27,780 nt of DNA from an uncultured Chlorobiaceae bacterium (GCA_903874585.1 CAIQSY010000026.1:1-27780); one strand, 5' to 3'; positions 7,847 through 16,012 are shown, counted from the first letter of the stretch. Program-made: numbers and translations. Notes: generated by a model from the sequence alone, not told the origin.

Positions 7847-8170
7847 TTGCTTAAAAAAGTTCATCCCGACGTGGTTTTGGATGATGTTGATGAGTTTATT
7901 GACGAACCAAATTTCAATAACCACAATACCTCGCCTGACCCTCCAAGTCCGTATGCCGACCTTGAAAAAAAGTATCGTAAAAATCGGTTTAACAAAAGCC
8001 GAAACAAAGGGACCACAACGTATTTCAGTATAGGCGGTAATAGTGCTCAACCCCCTTCAAAAAACGCACAGGGGAGTGTACAGCAAAAGAGAAAACCAAA
8101 AAAGAAAACCTTTTCAAAATCTGCTGCTCCCAAGTCCGCTCGACCGGCTTCTGATAAACGCAAGCCATAA
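7847..8170 (+). CDS. hypothetical lysine-rich protein
   Basis: A 107-residue frame opening with TTG at 7847, the first possible start after an in-frame TGA at 7838. I recognise no family. The first 30 residues are acidic (DDVDEFIDEP). The rest is strongly basic and low in hydrophobics, with Lys, Arg, Ser and Pro runs (QQKRKPKKKTFSKSAAPKS), as in disordered nucleic-acid-binding or ribosome-associated tails. No signal peptide or membrane segment is seen. There is no good ribosome binding site at the TTG; GTG at 7871 is an alternative. A 137-residue frame on the other strand (8050-7637) overlaps it and is thought less likely. The preceding 213 bases (7634-7846) are AT-rich and hold nothing I can name. 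Confidence 0.45.
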   Translation: MLKKVHPDVVLDDVDEFIDEPNFNNHNTSPDPPSPYADLEKKYRKNRFNKSRNKGTTTYFSIGGNSAQPPSKNAQGSVQQKRKPKKKTFSKSAAPKSARPASDKRKP

Positions 8171-8277
8171 ATGGTGCCACTTTCCATGAAAAACCCTTCT
8201 CTTTTTTTTGAACTCTTCTTAGAAGATTTGTAGCTTGCCTGATAGTATTAAAACCTTTATCACTACATTTTTTTGCC

Positions 8278-8793
8278 ATGTTGCTCATCAATCGTTTTAT
8301 CCGCCTTATTGAAAACCATGCAGAGACTCTGGCTTTGCAGTGGGTGCAGAATGTTCGGACGAATACCCTCACCGAAGGGTATGGTAAACTTTCCAAAGAG
8401 GCGCTGCACGATATTGTGTATAGTCGATTCAGAAAGCTTGGGGAGTGGATAGGCGGTAAAGAGGGGCGCGATAAGGATATTGCACTGCTGTTCCGCGACA
8501 TCGGGATTGATGCGGCGAAATCTGGCTTGAAGGTGAGCGAAATGGTTTACTCATTTATGCTCGAAAGGGATCTTCTCTGGAGCTATATTCTTGATGAAGG
8601 AATTATTACAGAGGGTGTTGATTTGAATCGTGCGATTGAGTTTTCGCACCAGTTGAACTACTTCTACGAAAAAGCCATTTACTTTGCAACGGTCGGGCAT
8701 GAAGGTTGCCATGTCTCTGCCGAACATGCCGCCCCGCATACTTTTTTTGATCAGATTTTTGACGGCTTCAAGCACTGGATTGTGGTGAAGTAA
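8278..8793 (+). CDS. RsbRD N-terminal-domain-like protein (stand-alone)
   Basis: A 171-residue soluble, mostly helical protein. Its layout (RLIENHAETLALQWVQNVR at the start, then FRDIGIDAAKSGLKVSEMVYSFMLERDLLW in the middle) resembles the RsbRD_N domain, a four-helix sensor-like module found ahead of STAS domains in stressosome proteins and in stand-alone form in several bacteria. No STAS or kinase domain follows, so any signalling would need a partner elsewhere. It is transcribed alone; a TTGCCT at 8235-8240 with TATCAC at 8258-8263 (17-base spacing) is a weak promoter candidate. It converges on batD, with a long inverted repeat between the stops. Confidence 0.65.
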   Translation: MLLINRFIRLIENHAETLALQWVQNVRTNTLTEGYGKLSKEALHDIVYSRFRKLGEWIGGKEGRDKDIALLFRDIGIDAAKSGLKVSEMVYSFMLERDLLWSYILDEGIITEGVDLNRAIEFSHQLNYFYEKAIYFATVGHEGCHVSAEHAAPHTFFDQIFDGFKHWIVVK

Positions 8794-8811
8794 ATCCTTT
8801 CTTTTTAAACG

Positions 8812-8878
8812 AACGTTCAAGTACTGCTCAGCTTGCATGATGCGCTTGCCGCAACACCTTGAGCAGTGCTTGAACGTT
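8812..8878. repeat. 19-bp inverted repeat across the batD 3' end
   Basis: AACGTTCAAGTACTGCTCA (8812-8830) is the inverse of TGAGCAGTGCTTGAACGTT (8860-8878), with one G-T mismatch and a 29-base loop. The right arm lies inside the last codons of batD, and the left arm contains the batD stop codon (8828-8830) and the space after it. Neither side ends in a U-run. It could act as a bidirectional transcript end for the convergent RsbRD-like and batD genes, or be a snap-back duplication of the batD tail. Confidence 0.8.
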
Positions 8879-10162
8879 GTGCTCTATTTCGAGCATTTGA
8901 GTGTTTTTCGTAAGAGGATGGTAGAGTATATGATCGAGCCCATCAAGCGTGGCAGCAATGCTTGGAATAGCCTCTGGTGGTATATTGAGCTGCCTGAGAG
9001 CATCAAGCAGCTCTTTGCGTGTCAGTGCCTCTGATTTTTGTATCCCTTTTTCTGCTATTGAAGCGAAGATTTGTTGTTTCATTGCCTTAGCCTGTTCGAT
9101 TGAGGTGGCTGAGGTGATGTTTTTTTGCGTTACATCTGTAGTTCCCCCCCCGTTTGATCTCTGCTTCTGGCGTAGCTTTCTGCTTAGAACAAGTGCCGCA
9201 CCGATGAGCAGCGCCATGATAACGATAAGTATCATCCACCAAAGGGAGAACGTCCCATTTTGATTTTCCTGTTGTTCGCGAGACTGAAGAGCTTCTTTTG
9301 TTGGGCTGAGGGCGGGTGCGCCATTAACGGTGATGATGAGCGGTTTGGTGTGAAGCATTGTAAATGCTGCTGTTTCGGGATTAAAGACGATAAGTGAGAC
9401 GGCTGGAATCTGCACACTGCCTGCTGCTTGCGGCCATGCGATAACCGTTGACGTGAGTGTACCGGATGAGAGTGACGATGCTGCGTTGAGCACCAGCTTG
9501 AGTTCTGCCGGGTTGTGCCGAACGTTGTCGGGCAGAAGCAGTGCTGGAAGTTGCAGCGTTTGAAGAGAACCGGTGCCAGCGAGTTTCAGTTGCAGTGTTA
9601 TGGGTTCACCAGTCGAGAGAGTTTGTTTATCGGCAATGAGCTCAAGCGTAAAGGTGCCAACGGCTCCTGAAAAGCCCTCTGGCACGGGATCTGGGAGTGG
9701 ACGCGCTTTTATTGGAATGGCGGGTGCTGCAATGGTGATGACGCCGTTGCGCGATGGAAGCGTACACTGCATACGGTAACCGGCAATGGTGACCGTTCCG
9801 CTCTGGAGTGGGACAACGGTAAATTGCTTGACCACGGCGCTTCTGAAACTTTCGCCATGTATGGTTTTTTGCGTGCTTTTTATAAAACGTGCAGGCGGGC
9901 TCTCTTTTGCCCATAGACCTTGCAGTGCAGGCGTGGACTCTTGCACAATTTTAGGAGCATCGCCTTGAAAAGAGAGCGTATAGGTTACAAGCAGTTCTTG
10001 ACCTGCAAAAGGCTCTGCATTGCTGGTAACTGCAGTGAGAAATGGCTCACTCTCCTTTGGCGTAACTGGTGCGGCTGACAGAGCTGGCGACGGAATGCAA
10101 AACATGGCAAGCAGCAGCAGGATAATGGCGCGGTAACGGTGGAGTGTTAAGCTTTTTACCAT
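8828..10162 (-). CDS. BatD-like oxygen-tolerance membrane protein
   Basis: 444 residues: signal peptide (1-30, cut near LSA-AP), a periplasmic region of beta-sandwich repeats (about 40-290) containing the BatD-type start FLTAVTSNAEPFAGQELLVTY and the phrase VVPLQSGTVTIAGY, one membrane helix (306-328), then a basic, charged cytoplasmic helical tail. This matches the BatD family, part of the Bat (Bacteroides aerotolerance) system thought to support envelope integrity together with MoxR and VWA proteins. It follows proC by five bases without its own ribosome binding site, so it is probably coupled to proC. A second, shorter BatD-like protein is encoded at 19888-20820. Confidence 0.8.
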   Translation of the reverse strand: MVKSLTLHRYRAIILLLLAMFCIPSPALSAAPVTPKESEPFLTAVTSNAEPFAGQELLVTYTLSFQGDAPKIVQESTPALQGLWAKESPPARFIKSTQKTIHGESFRSAVVKQFTVVPLQSGTVTIAGYRMQCTLPSRNGVITIAAPAIPIKARPLPDPVPEGFSGAVGTFTLELIADKQTLSTGEPITLQLKLAGTGSLQTLQLPALLLPDNVRHNPAELKLVLNAASSLSSGTLTSTVIAWPQAAGSVQIPAVSLIVFNPETAAFTMLHTKPLIITVNGAPALSPTKEALQSREQQENQNGTFSLWWMILIVIMALLIGAALVLSRKLRQKQRSNGGGTTDVTQKNITSATSIEQAKAMKQQIFASIAEKGIQKSEALTRKELLDALRQLNIPPEAIPSIAATLDGLDHILYHPLTKNTQMLEIEHNVQALLKVLRQAHHAS

Positions 10163-10167
10163 AACGT

Positions 10168-10968
10168 TTATTTCATCAGTTCGCGAGAGCGATGTGCAGC
10201 AGCAGCAACGGCATCAATCAGAATCTGGCTGATATTCTGCTCATCCATGATTTTAAGCCCCGCCTCTGTTGTGCCACCCGGCGTTGTAACATCGAGCTTG
10301 AGTTCGTCGGGGGTTTTTGGACTGTTCAGTGCCATTTTTGCTGCGCCGAGCATGGTTTGTGTGGCTAGCAGCAGGGCGTCGCTGTAGGAGAGCCCGCACT
10401 GCACGCCGCCTTCGGCAAGGGAGTTGAGCATGTGGAACATGTACGCTGGTCCACTGCCAGAGAGTGCGGTGGCAGCGTCCATCTGCGACTCCTCAAGGAG
10501 AGCAACGCGCCCAATAGCACTGAAGAGGTCGTGGGCAAGCGCAACATCAGCATCAGAAGCGTGTGTGCCTCGGCAGATGGCGGTCATCCCCTCTCCCACA
10601 AATGCTGGTGTGTTGGGCATAACACGAATCACTTTTAAATCGGCGATACCGTTGGCGCGTATAAATTCGGATGAAATGCCAGCGGCAACGCTGATAATAA
10701 GATGATCAGCCGTGAGTGATGGCTTCAGCTCGGCAAGAACGTCAGCAATTTGATATGGTTTGACGGCAAGGATAATAACTTGTGCCTGCTCAGCCATTGC
10801 TGGAATAGAGATAACGGAGCGCACGGGATAATCGGCAGCAATATCGCGCAAGGTGCTGGCGTTGCTGTCGAAACCGTACAGTGTGGTGTTGGGGCGGGTG
10901 CTGAGCCCTGCAATTAATGCGCGGGCGATGCGCCCTGTGCCAATAAAACCGAGCTGGAGATGCGTCAT
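10168..10968 (-). CDS. proC: pyrroline-5-carboxylate reductase
   Basis: Last step of proline synthesis: NAD(P)H-dependent reduction of 1-pyrroline-5-carboxylate. 266 residues. Visible: the Rossmann motif FIGTGRIARALIAGL (8-22), RVMPNTPAFVGEGMTAI in the middle, and the C-terminal dimerisation/active-site signature LSGSGPAYMFHMLNSLAEGG followed by VTTPGGTTEAGL. All family hallmarks are intact. The next gene, batD, begins five bases after the stop; a metabolic gene ahead of an envelope gene suggests a shared transcript rather than shared function. A 127-base gap with a strong hairpin separates it from the cytochrome c gene upstream. Confidence 0.95.
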   Translation of the reverse strand: MTHLQLGFIGTGRIARALIAGLSTRPNTTLYGFDSNASTLRDIAADYPVRSVISIPAMAEQAQVIILAVKPYQIADVLAELKPSLTADHLIISVAAGISSEFIRANGIADLKVIRVMPNTPAFVGEGMTAICRGTHASDADVALAHDLFSAIGRVALLEESQMDAATALSGSGPAYMFHMLNSLAEGGVQCGLSYSDALLLATQTMLGAAKMALNSPKTPDELKLDVTTPGGTTEAGLKIMDEQNISQILIDAVAAAAHRSRELMK

Positions 10969-11034
10969 ATATGGTTAAGAGTTTTGATGTGCGATCGTGT
11001 CGATAGGGCGGCAGATTTGCATTGTGATGCGACA

Positions 11035-11081
11035 ATATGAGTGGGAGCTGCAACGAATTGGCAGCTCCCATGTGCTCATAT
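11035..11081 (-). terminator. hairpin after the cytochrome c gene
   Basis: A perfect 10-bp GC-rich stem TGGGAGCTGC (11042-11051) and GCAGCTCCCA (11061-11070) with a 9-base loop. It is extended by ATATGAG (11035-11041) pairing with CTCATAT (11075-11081) around a four-base bulge. It begins 15 bases after the cytochrome c stop on the minus strand. There is no U-run, so it may be a Rho-independent end of an unusual type, an RNA-stability element, or both. Confidence 0.6.
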
Positions 11082-11095
11082 AAACCTCACAAATG

Positions 11096-11515
11096 TTATT
11101 TCGATTGGTCTACCATGTAGCCAACAGCGTTGGTTACCTCTTCATCGGTGAGACTGGCATTACCACCTTTTGCGGGCATCATACCTGCTTTACCCTGAAA
11201 ACCGCCAATAGATTTTTTCGCCATCGCATCAACGCCTTGAGGGATACGGGCTGCCCATGCCGCTTTATCGCCTGGTTTTGGAGCGCCCATCATGCCAGAA
11301 CCGTGGCAACCTGAACAGCTTGCATCATACACGGTTTTACCTGCGGCAAGTTTTGGATCTGCTTGTGCGGCGGCGGCTGGTGCCGCATCGGCAGGAGCTT
11401 CTGCTGCTGCCTCTTTTTTAGCATCAGGAAATTTCAGTGAGGCTGGTGGTTTTTCGAGACCACAGGCGCCGAGAAATAAAAAACCTACGGTTAAAAAGGG
11501 AAGAAAAGGCTTCAT
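11096..11515 (-). CDS. lipoprotein c-type cytochrome (single heme)
   Basis: 139 residues. The N-terminus is a lipoprotein signal ending LGAC (Cys18), then an Ala/Pro-rich flexible linker (about 32-58), then one cytochrome c domain with heme site CSGCH (67-71). Axial methionine candidates are Met112 and Met113 in GKAGMMPAKGG, and a closing LTDEEVTNAVGYM helix completes the fold. The layout is that of a membrane-tethered class I cytochrome (c5/c-555-like), with the linker acting as a leash so the domain can shuttle electrons between periplasmic complexes. Its redox partner cannot be told from this window: the neighbours are a radical SAM gene and proC. It is followed by a strong hairpin. Confidence 0.9.
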   Translation of the reverse strand: MKPFLPFLTVGFLFLGACGLEKPPASLKFPDAKKEAAAEAPADAAPAAAAQADPKLAAGKTVYDASCSGCHGSGMMGAPKPGDKAAWAARIPQGVDAMAKKSIGGFQGKAGMMPAKGGNASLTDEEVTNAVGYMVDQSK

Positions 11516-11610
11516 CGTTATTCGGGTTATAATTGTTGATGTTACTGTGTGGAGATAAAAATTTTCGATAAGTAGTTTAAAAATTAATCAGCGTATGGCA
11601 AAATGATTTT

Positions 11611-13047
11611 TTATATGGGCGGTTTTTCCTGCTGTTGCTGAAGATCGTGACGCGACAGGCTGTAAAGATAGGTATAAAAAAGGTTGAAAAGCATGACGGC
11701 GCTTTTTGCACGTGGGGCACCAAGCCCACGGATAACGGCGCTTTTTACGTTAAACACTGTGCGCGTTAAGGTGGCATAGCTCTCAATAAACGCATCGAGC
11801 GGGATATTTTTCGGCTTGTAGAGCATCTCCTGCCCGAATGAGTAGCGATAGGCGGTGGTGTCGTTCGGATCGAAGAGCAGCCTGCCTTCCTGGCGCAGGC
11901 GCTCGAACACTTGTGTGCCGGGTGTGGGGCGTAGAATGTTAATGCCGGGCACATCAAGCCTGGTCTCTTTTATGAAATCGAGAATGGCGGCTGGGGTTTC
12001 GAGGGTATCGCCATCGAGCCCGTAGATGAAGCTGCCGTAGAGGCTGATGCCTGCTTCGCGGATGCTGGTGATGGCTTTGACCAGTTCGCCTGCTTTGTTC
12101 TGATTTTTTTTGTGTGCAGTGCGGCTTGTTGCCTCAATGCTTTCGATACCGACTAAGAGCGCCTGACAGCCGGAGTCGGCAAAGGCTTGCAGCAGTTCGG
12201 GTTGTTGACCAAGGGTGGTGGTGGCTTGCCCGAACCAGCGGATGTTGAGCGGAATAAGTTTGGTGAACAGCTCGAGCGCATAAGCGGGATCGGCATTGAT
12301 GGAGTCGTCAACAAAAAAGAAGATGCGTTTATCGCCCTGCTGAAACCGCACCACTTCGCTCACGATATCGCTGATTGAGCGCTTGCGCAAGGCGTGACCG
12401 TTCAAGAGATGGACGTTGCAGAAGTCGCACCGATATTGGCAGCCTCTGCCGGTTTGAATAAGGTTGGTGGTAAAGTAGTGACTTTTGATGAGCGTGGCTT
12501 TGCTGACGGGGCGGGCGCAACTGAGATCGGGGAAGGTGCTTGACTGATACTTTGGCTGGAGTGTGCCTGCAACAAGGTCGTTCAGGAGGGTTTTCCACAG
12601 GTCGTCAGCTTCGCCCAATACCAGTACGTCGGCGTGTGGACGACAAGCTTCAGGAAAGAGCGTAACGTGAGCGCCACCAAGTACCACGAGCATTCCGGCA
12701 GCACGGAGGTGATCGGCAAGTGCAAAGGCTTTTTTCGCCAGACCAGTCTGCACGCTGATACCCACCAAGTCCCACTTTTCGTGTATGGGAAACTCCTCAA
12801 ACCTGAGATCGCAAATGGACTGCTCAACATTTGGCACGTCGATTGAGCTGAGAATCATGAGTGAGAGTGGCGGAATGGCGAACTGGCTCTTTTTGATGAT
12901 GGTGCTGAATCGGTGGTTGACCCACTGCATGACGGGCGGCACCTCTTTTTCACTGTAGAGTGACTGTGCGCCATCAACCCCACTCTCGGATGGGAGAAAG
13001 ACCAGCAGCACTTTTTTTATGAAACCTCTCTCTGCTACAATGCGCAT
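11611..13047 (-). CDS. B12-binding-domain radical SAM protein
   Basis: 478 residues. The N-terminal part (about 12-175) resembles a cobalamin-binding fold (VGISVQTGLAKKAFALADHLR, VVLGGAHVTLFPEA, ADVLVLGEADD) but lacks a DxHxxG base-off motif. The radical SAM core follows with GRGCQYRCDFC (Cys203, Cys207, Cys210 for the 4Fe-4S cluster), then FFVDDSINAD and LLVGIESIEATSRT. The C-terminal 150 residues resemble those of B12-dependent methylases and cyclases. Substrate unknown; in green sulfur bacteria relatives of this class methylate bacteriochlorophyll (BchQ, BchR), and others act on hopanoids or tetrapyrroles. Start: ATG at 13047 has AAGGA six bases upstream (13058-13054); a TTG at 13053 is less likely. 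It overlaps the TPR gene stop by one base (TAATG). Confidence 0.85.
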   Translation of the reverse strand: MRIVAERGFIKKVLLVFLPSESGVDGAQSLYSEKEVPPVMQWVNHRFSTIIKKSQFAIPPLSLMILSSIDVPNVEQSICDLRFEEFPIHEKWDLVGISVQTGLAKKAFALADHLRAAGMLVVLGGAHVTLFPEACRPHADVLVLGEADDLWKTLLNDLVAGTLQPKYQSSTFPDLSCARPVSKATLIKSHYFTTNLIQTGRGCQYRCDFCNVHLLNGHALRKRSISDIVSEVVRFQQGDKRIFFFVDDSINADPAYALELFTKLIPLNIRWFGQATTTLGQQPELLQAFADSGCQALLVGIESIEATSRTAHKKNQNKAGELVKAITSIREAGISLYGSFIYGLDGDTLETPAAILDFIKETRLDVPGINILRPTPGTQVFERLRQEGRLLFDPNDTTAYRYSFGQEMLYKPKNIPLDAFIESYATLTRTVFNVKSAVIRGLGAPRAKSAVMLFNLFYTYLYSLSRHDLQQQQEKPPI

Positions 13048-13721
13048 TACCAATCCTTAGTATTCTTGCTGCCCTGCCCTGATGAGGAGCTGGCGCGAGG
13101 CAGTTTGCGCATAAGCGAGGACTCCTGCTGCTGTGCATTGTTGAGCAGGCGACTTGCGACACTGTTGTTGATGCCGGATGAGGGCGCGGGGCTGTTTTTT
13201 TTCTGTTCTTGTGGTGAAGCGCCCCCTTTTTCAGGTGTTTCAAGCTCAGAGAGATAGCGACGGACTACTTCGTAGTTGATTTTTGCATCGCCATCATCAG
13301 GGTTGGTTAAGAGTGCGGTTTTAAAGCGGTTGAGTGACTGGCGGAAGAGCGTGATTTTTTCAGACTTTGCGCTGCTGGCAACTGCTATCATGGCAAGTGC
13401 ATTGCCTTCGTTAAAGATTGCTTTGTGGCGAAGTTCACGATTGGTACGACCTTGCTTGGCGCTGGTTGCAAAGAGTGTTGCTGAGTCGTAAAATTTGCCC
13501 TGCATGTAGAGGGCGCACGCTTGATTGAACTGCGCTGTACTTTGTGTTTCGGGGTCGCGATTGTTGAGGGTGGCAACTCTTTCAAATGCTTTTTCGGCTG
13601 CAGGGTACGCCTGCTGTTCGTAGAGTGACTGGGCGTTGCGCTGGAAGCGATATTCCCTGAACAGCTCCTGCATTGATGTCAGCAGTGAGACAGCAAGCAG
13701 GAGTGTTTGCAGGAAAACCAT
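13047..13721 (-). CDS. TPR-repeat protein, BatC-like
   Basis: 224 residues. An N-terminal hydrophobic segment (MVFLQTLLLAVSLL) would anchor or export it. It is followed by TPR-like helices (AQSLYEQQAYPAAEKAFERVATL; QFNQACALYMQGKFYDSATLF; NRFKTALLTNPDDGDAKINYEVV). A disordered Gln/Ser/Lys-rich tail (about 165-224) ends it. The helix pattern and the NYE-type ending before a long polar tail are like BatC/BatE proteins of the Bat system, where TPRs assemble with VWA proteins. I chose ATG at 13721 (GGGAG ten bases upstream); the frame is open to 13796 but that would overlap the aminotransferase and hide the signal segment. The stop is fused to the radical SAM start. Confidence 0.7.
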   Translation of the reverse strand: MVFLQTLLLAVSLLTSMQELFREYRFQRNAQSLYEQQAYPAAEKAFERVATLNNRDPETQSTAQFNQACALYMQGKFYDSATLFATSAKQGRTNRELRHKAIFNEGNALAMIAVASSAKSEKITLFRQSLNRFKTALLTNPDDGDAKINYEVVRRYLSELETPEKGGASPQEQKKNSPAPSSGINNSVASRLLNNAQQQESSLMRKLPRASSSSGQGSKNTKDW

Positions 13722-13743
13722 GATTGGCGCGCTCCCGTGGCGG

Positions 13744-14883
13744 TCAGTTGCCGAGGAAGGCTTTCTGCACGGCCATGACGCCGGCGCCGATTGCAACAGG
13801 GTAGTTGATCTCTTTCAGGGCACGCTCAATGCCACCGATGACGGTGAGCATATCGAGTTCATCATAAAAGCCAAGGTGCGAGATGCGGAAAATTTTGTCT
13901 TTGTATTCATCCTGCCCAGCCGCGACGGTAATGCCGTTGCTCTTTTTGAGGGATTTGTTAAATGCTGACCACTGCACGCCTTCGGGCAACCAGACTGGCG
14001 TGACGGCAAATGATGGCGAGGTGCTGAAAAGGTTCATGCCGAGCGCAAGACACCCTTGACGACAGGCGTTGGCGAGGCTTTCGTGCCGTTTCCAGATATT
14101 TTCAATCCCTTCGGCTTTAATCATCTGCAATGCCTCATCGAGACCGATAACAAGCGAGACGGCTGGAGTGTAGGGAGTGTCGTCTCCGGCGTGGGCTTTC
14201 AGGGCTTTTTTCAAGCTGAGATAATATTGCGGGAGGTGCTTGTGCGCTTTGATAACATCCTGCGCACGTTCGGAGATAGCGACTAAAGCGAGCCCGGGAG
14301 GCATCATCAATCCTTTCTGGGAGCCAGTGATGCAGATATCGACACCCCATTCGTCAAACTGGAATTCGTGCGCGCCGACGGCGGTAATGCCATCAACAAG
14401 AACAAGCGCGTCGGATTCTTCGCGAATGATACTGCTTAATGTTTTAATATCGGCAGCGGTGCCGGTTGATGTTTCGGAGTGCGTCAGGCAGACACCTTTG
14501 GCATCGGGATGCTCTTTCAAGAGCTCGGAGAGCCGTTCGGGTTGAATAGCGGAGCCCCATGCTACTTTCTCTTCAACACAGTTGCCGGTGAAAATGCGCA
14601 CCAGTTCGCCCCATCGTTCACCAAACTTACCGGCGTTGACGGTGATAACTTTATCGCCCTGCTGGAAGAGACTGGAGATGCTTGCCTCCATGCCACCCGT
14701 GCCGGAACAACTGAGCACAACGACGGGCTGCGTTGTTCTAAACAGATATTGAAGATCGGCGTGAACCCGGGTAAGAATTTCCATGAATTCCGGGTTCCGA
14801 TGGTGGATAATCGGGGCTGCCATGCGGAGCATGACATTTTCGGGCACAGGCGTTGGACCTGGCGTGAATAGTCTTTTTTTCAT
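13744..14883 (-). CDS. class V aminotransferase (alanine/serine-glyoxylate type)
   Basis: A 379-residue PLP enzyme of fold type I. Visible: the typical opening FTPGPTPVPENV (6-17), GTGGMEA (61-67) in the cofactor phosphate region, Asp164 in LVDGITAVG that holds the PLP pyridine nitrogen, and Lys190 in TGSQKGLMMPPGLA as the Schiff-base lysine. The closest group in memory is alanine-glyoxylate/serine-pyruvate aminotransferase; relatives are often labelled 'soluble hydrogenase 42 kDa subunit', a historical misnomer. The exact amino donor cannot be read from sequence. carA ends four bases upstream, so they are probably co-transcribed. Confidence 0.88.
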   Translation of the reverse strand: MKKRLFTPGPTPVPENVMLRMAAPIIHHRNPEFMEILTRVHADLQYLFRTTQPVVVLSCSGTGGMEASISSLFQQGDKVITVNAGKFGERWGELVRIFTGNCVEEKVAWGSAIQPERLSELLKEHPDAKGVCLTHSETSTGTAADIKTLSSIIREESDALVLVDGITAVGAHEFQFDEWGVDICITGSQKGLMMPPGLALVAISERAQDVIKAHKHLPQYYLSLKKALKAHAGDDTPYTPAVSLVIGLDEALQMIKAEGIENIWKRHESLANACRQGCLALGMNLFSTSPSFAVTPVWLPEGVQWSAFNKSLKKSNGITVAAGQDEYKDKIFRISHLGFYDELDMLTVIGGIERALKEINYPVAIGAGVMAVQKAFLGN

Positions 14884-14887
14884 CGCT

Positions 14888-16003
14888 TTAAAAAGATGGT
14901 TTATGTGAATCCATAAGCGAGGTAAACTCGTTGAACAGGTAGTGTGAATCGTGAGGACCGGGTGCCGCTTCAGGGTGATATTGCACCGAAAAGCAGGGCA
15001 GTGTTTTGTGCTTGATGCCTTCTACCGTGTTGTCGTAGAGGTTAAGGTGCGTCATATCAAGCACATCGGGCAGTGAGTCCATTGCAACCGCAAAGCCGTG
15101 ATTCTGTGAGGTTATCTCAATCTGGCTGGTGGCAAGGTTTTTAACGGGATGATTGCCGCCGTGGTGACCAAACTTCAGTTTGTAGGTTTCGGCACCGCAT
15201 GCCAGCGAAAGAAGCTGGTGACCGAGGCAGATACCAAATATTGGCAGTGGCTTGCTGGTCTGGTTGTATTCCACCAGCTTTTTAATAGTATCGACAGCGT
15301 AATCAACAGCAGCGGGGTCGCCAGGACCGTTGGAGAGAAAAACGCCATCAGGGTTGAGTGCAATGACCTCCTCGGCTGTAGCTTTTGCCGGCAGAACAGT
15401 GATAGTGCAACCGGCATTGTGGAGGAGGCGCAGGATGTTGGATTTTATGCCGTAATCAATGGTGACAACGTTGTAATGAGCATGAGTGTGCGCAATGGTG
15501 TAACTGTTACCGGTGGTGACGGTTTGTACCAGATCGCGCCCCGACATTTCTGGCGCTTGCAGTGCGCGGTTGTGCAGCACTTCGTCGCTCTCGTTGCTGA
15601 TGGAGATGATGCCGCGCATGGCACCTTTTTCGCGAATTTCGCGCACAAGACGGCGCGTATCAATACCGGCGAGCCCTGTCACGCCAGCCTCCTGAAGACG
15701 AGAGTCGAGACTTTGGGAGGCTTCAAAGTTGCTGTAGGTTCGGGATATTTCGTGAACAATAAAGGCTGATGCCCATATTTTGGAGGATTCGCTATCGGTT
15801 GGGTTAACACCATAGTTTCCGATAAGTGGATAGGTCATCAGCACCATCTGCCCTGCATAGGATGGGTCGGTAAGAATTTCCTGGTAGCCGGTTAAGGATG
15901 TGTTGAAAACAACCTCGCCTGTAGCTTCTCCAATATGACCGAATGCGAATCCTTTATATACGGAGCCATTTTCAAGGACAAGTCGTGCACGTATTTGCTG
16001 CAT
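14888..16003 (-). CDS. carA: carbamoyl-phosphate synthase small (glutaminase) subunit
   Basis: Hydrolyses glutamine and feeds ammonia to CarB for carbamoyl phosphate, used in arginine and pyrimidine synthesis. 371 residues. The N-terminal CPSase small-subunit domain (1-150) has the typical VFNTSLTGYQEILTDPSY. The C-terminal class I glutamine amidotransferase has LSNGPGDP, nucleophile Cys259 in GICLGHQLL, and His343-Pro-Glu345 in VQYHPEAAPGPHD, so the triad is complete. carB is not in the window, as is common where carA and carB are unlinked. yajC ends nine bases before the start. Confidence 0.96.
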   Translation of the reverse strand: MQQIRARLVLENGSVYKGFAFGHIGEATGEVVFNTSLTGYQEILTDPSYAGQMVLMTYPLIGNYGVNPTDSESSKIWASAFIVHEISRTYSNFEASQSLDSRLQEAGVTGLAGIDTRRLVREIREKGAMRGIISISNESDEVLHNRALQAPEMSGRDLVQTVTTGNSYTIAHTHAHYNVVTIDYGIKSNILRLLHNAGCTITVLPAKATAEEVIALNPDGVFLSNGPGDPAAVDYAVDTIKKLVEYNQTSKPLPIFGICLGHQLLSLACGAETYKLKFGHHGGNHPVKNLATSQIEITSQNHGFAVAMDSLPDVLDMTHLNLYDNTVEGIKHKTLPCFSVQYHPEAAPGPHDSHYLFNEFTSLMDSHKPSF

Positions 16004-16012
16004 AATAGAACG

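Noticed and set aside
7637..8050. 137-residue minus-strand frame in the AT-rich gap
   Set aside because: No ribosome binding site or recognisable motif; it overlaps the pmp3 ribosome binding site and the plus-strand ORF. Not fully excluded.
13722..13796. 25-residue upstream extension of the TPR protein
   Set aside because: It overlaps the end of the aminotransferase gene and would bury the hydrophobic signal segment.
15149..15769. 206-residue plus-strand frame inside carA
   Set aside because: Antisense to a complete carA with catalytic triad; no family resemblance.
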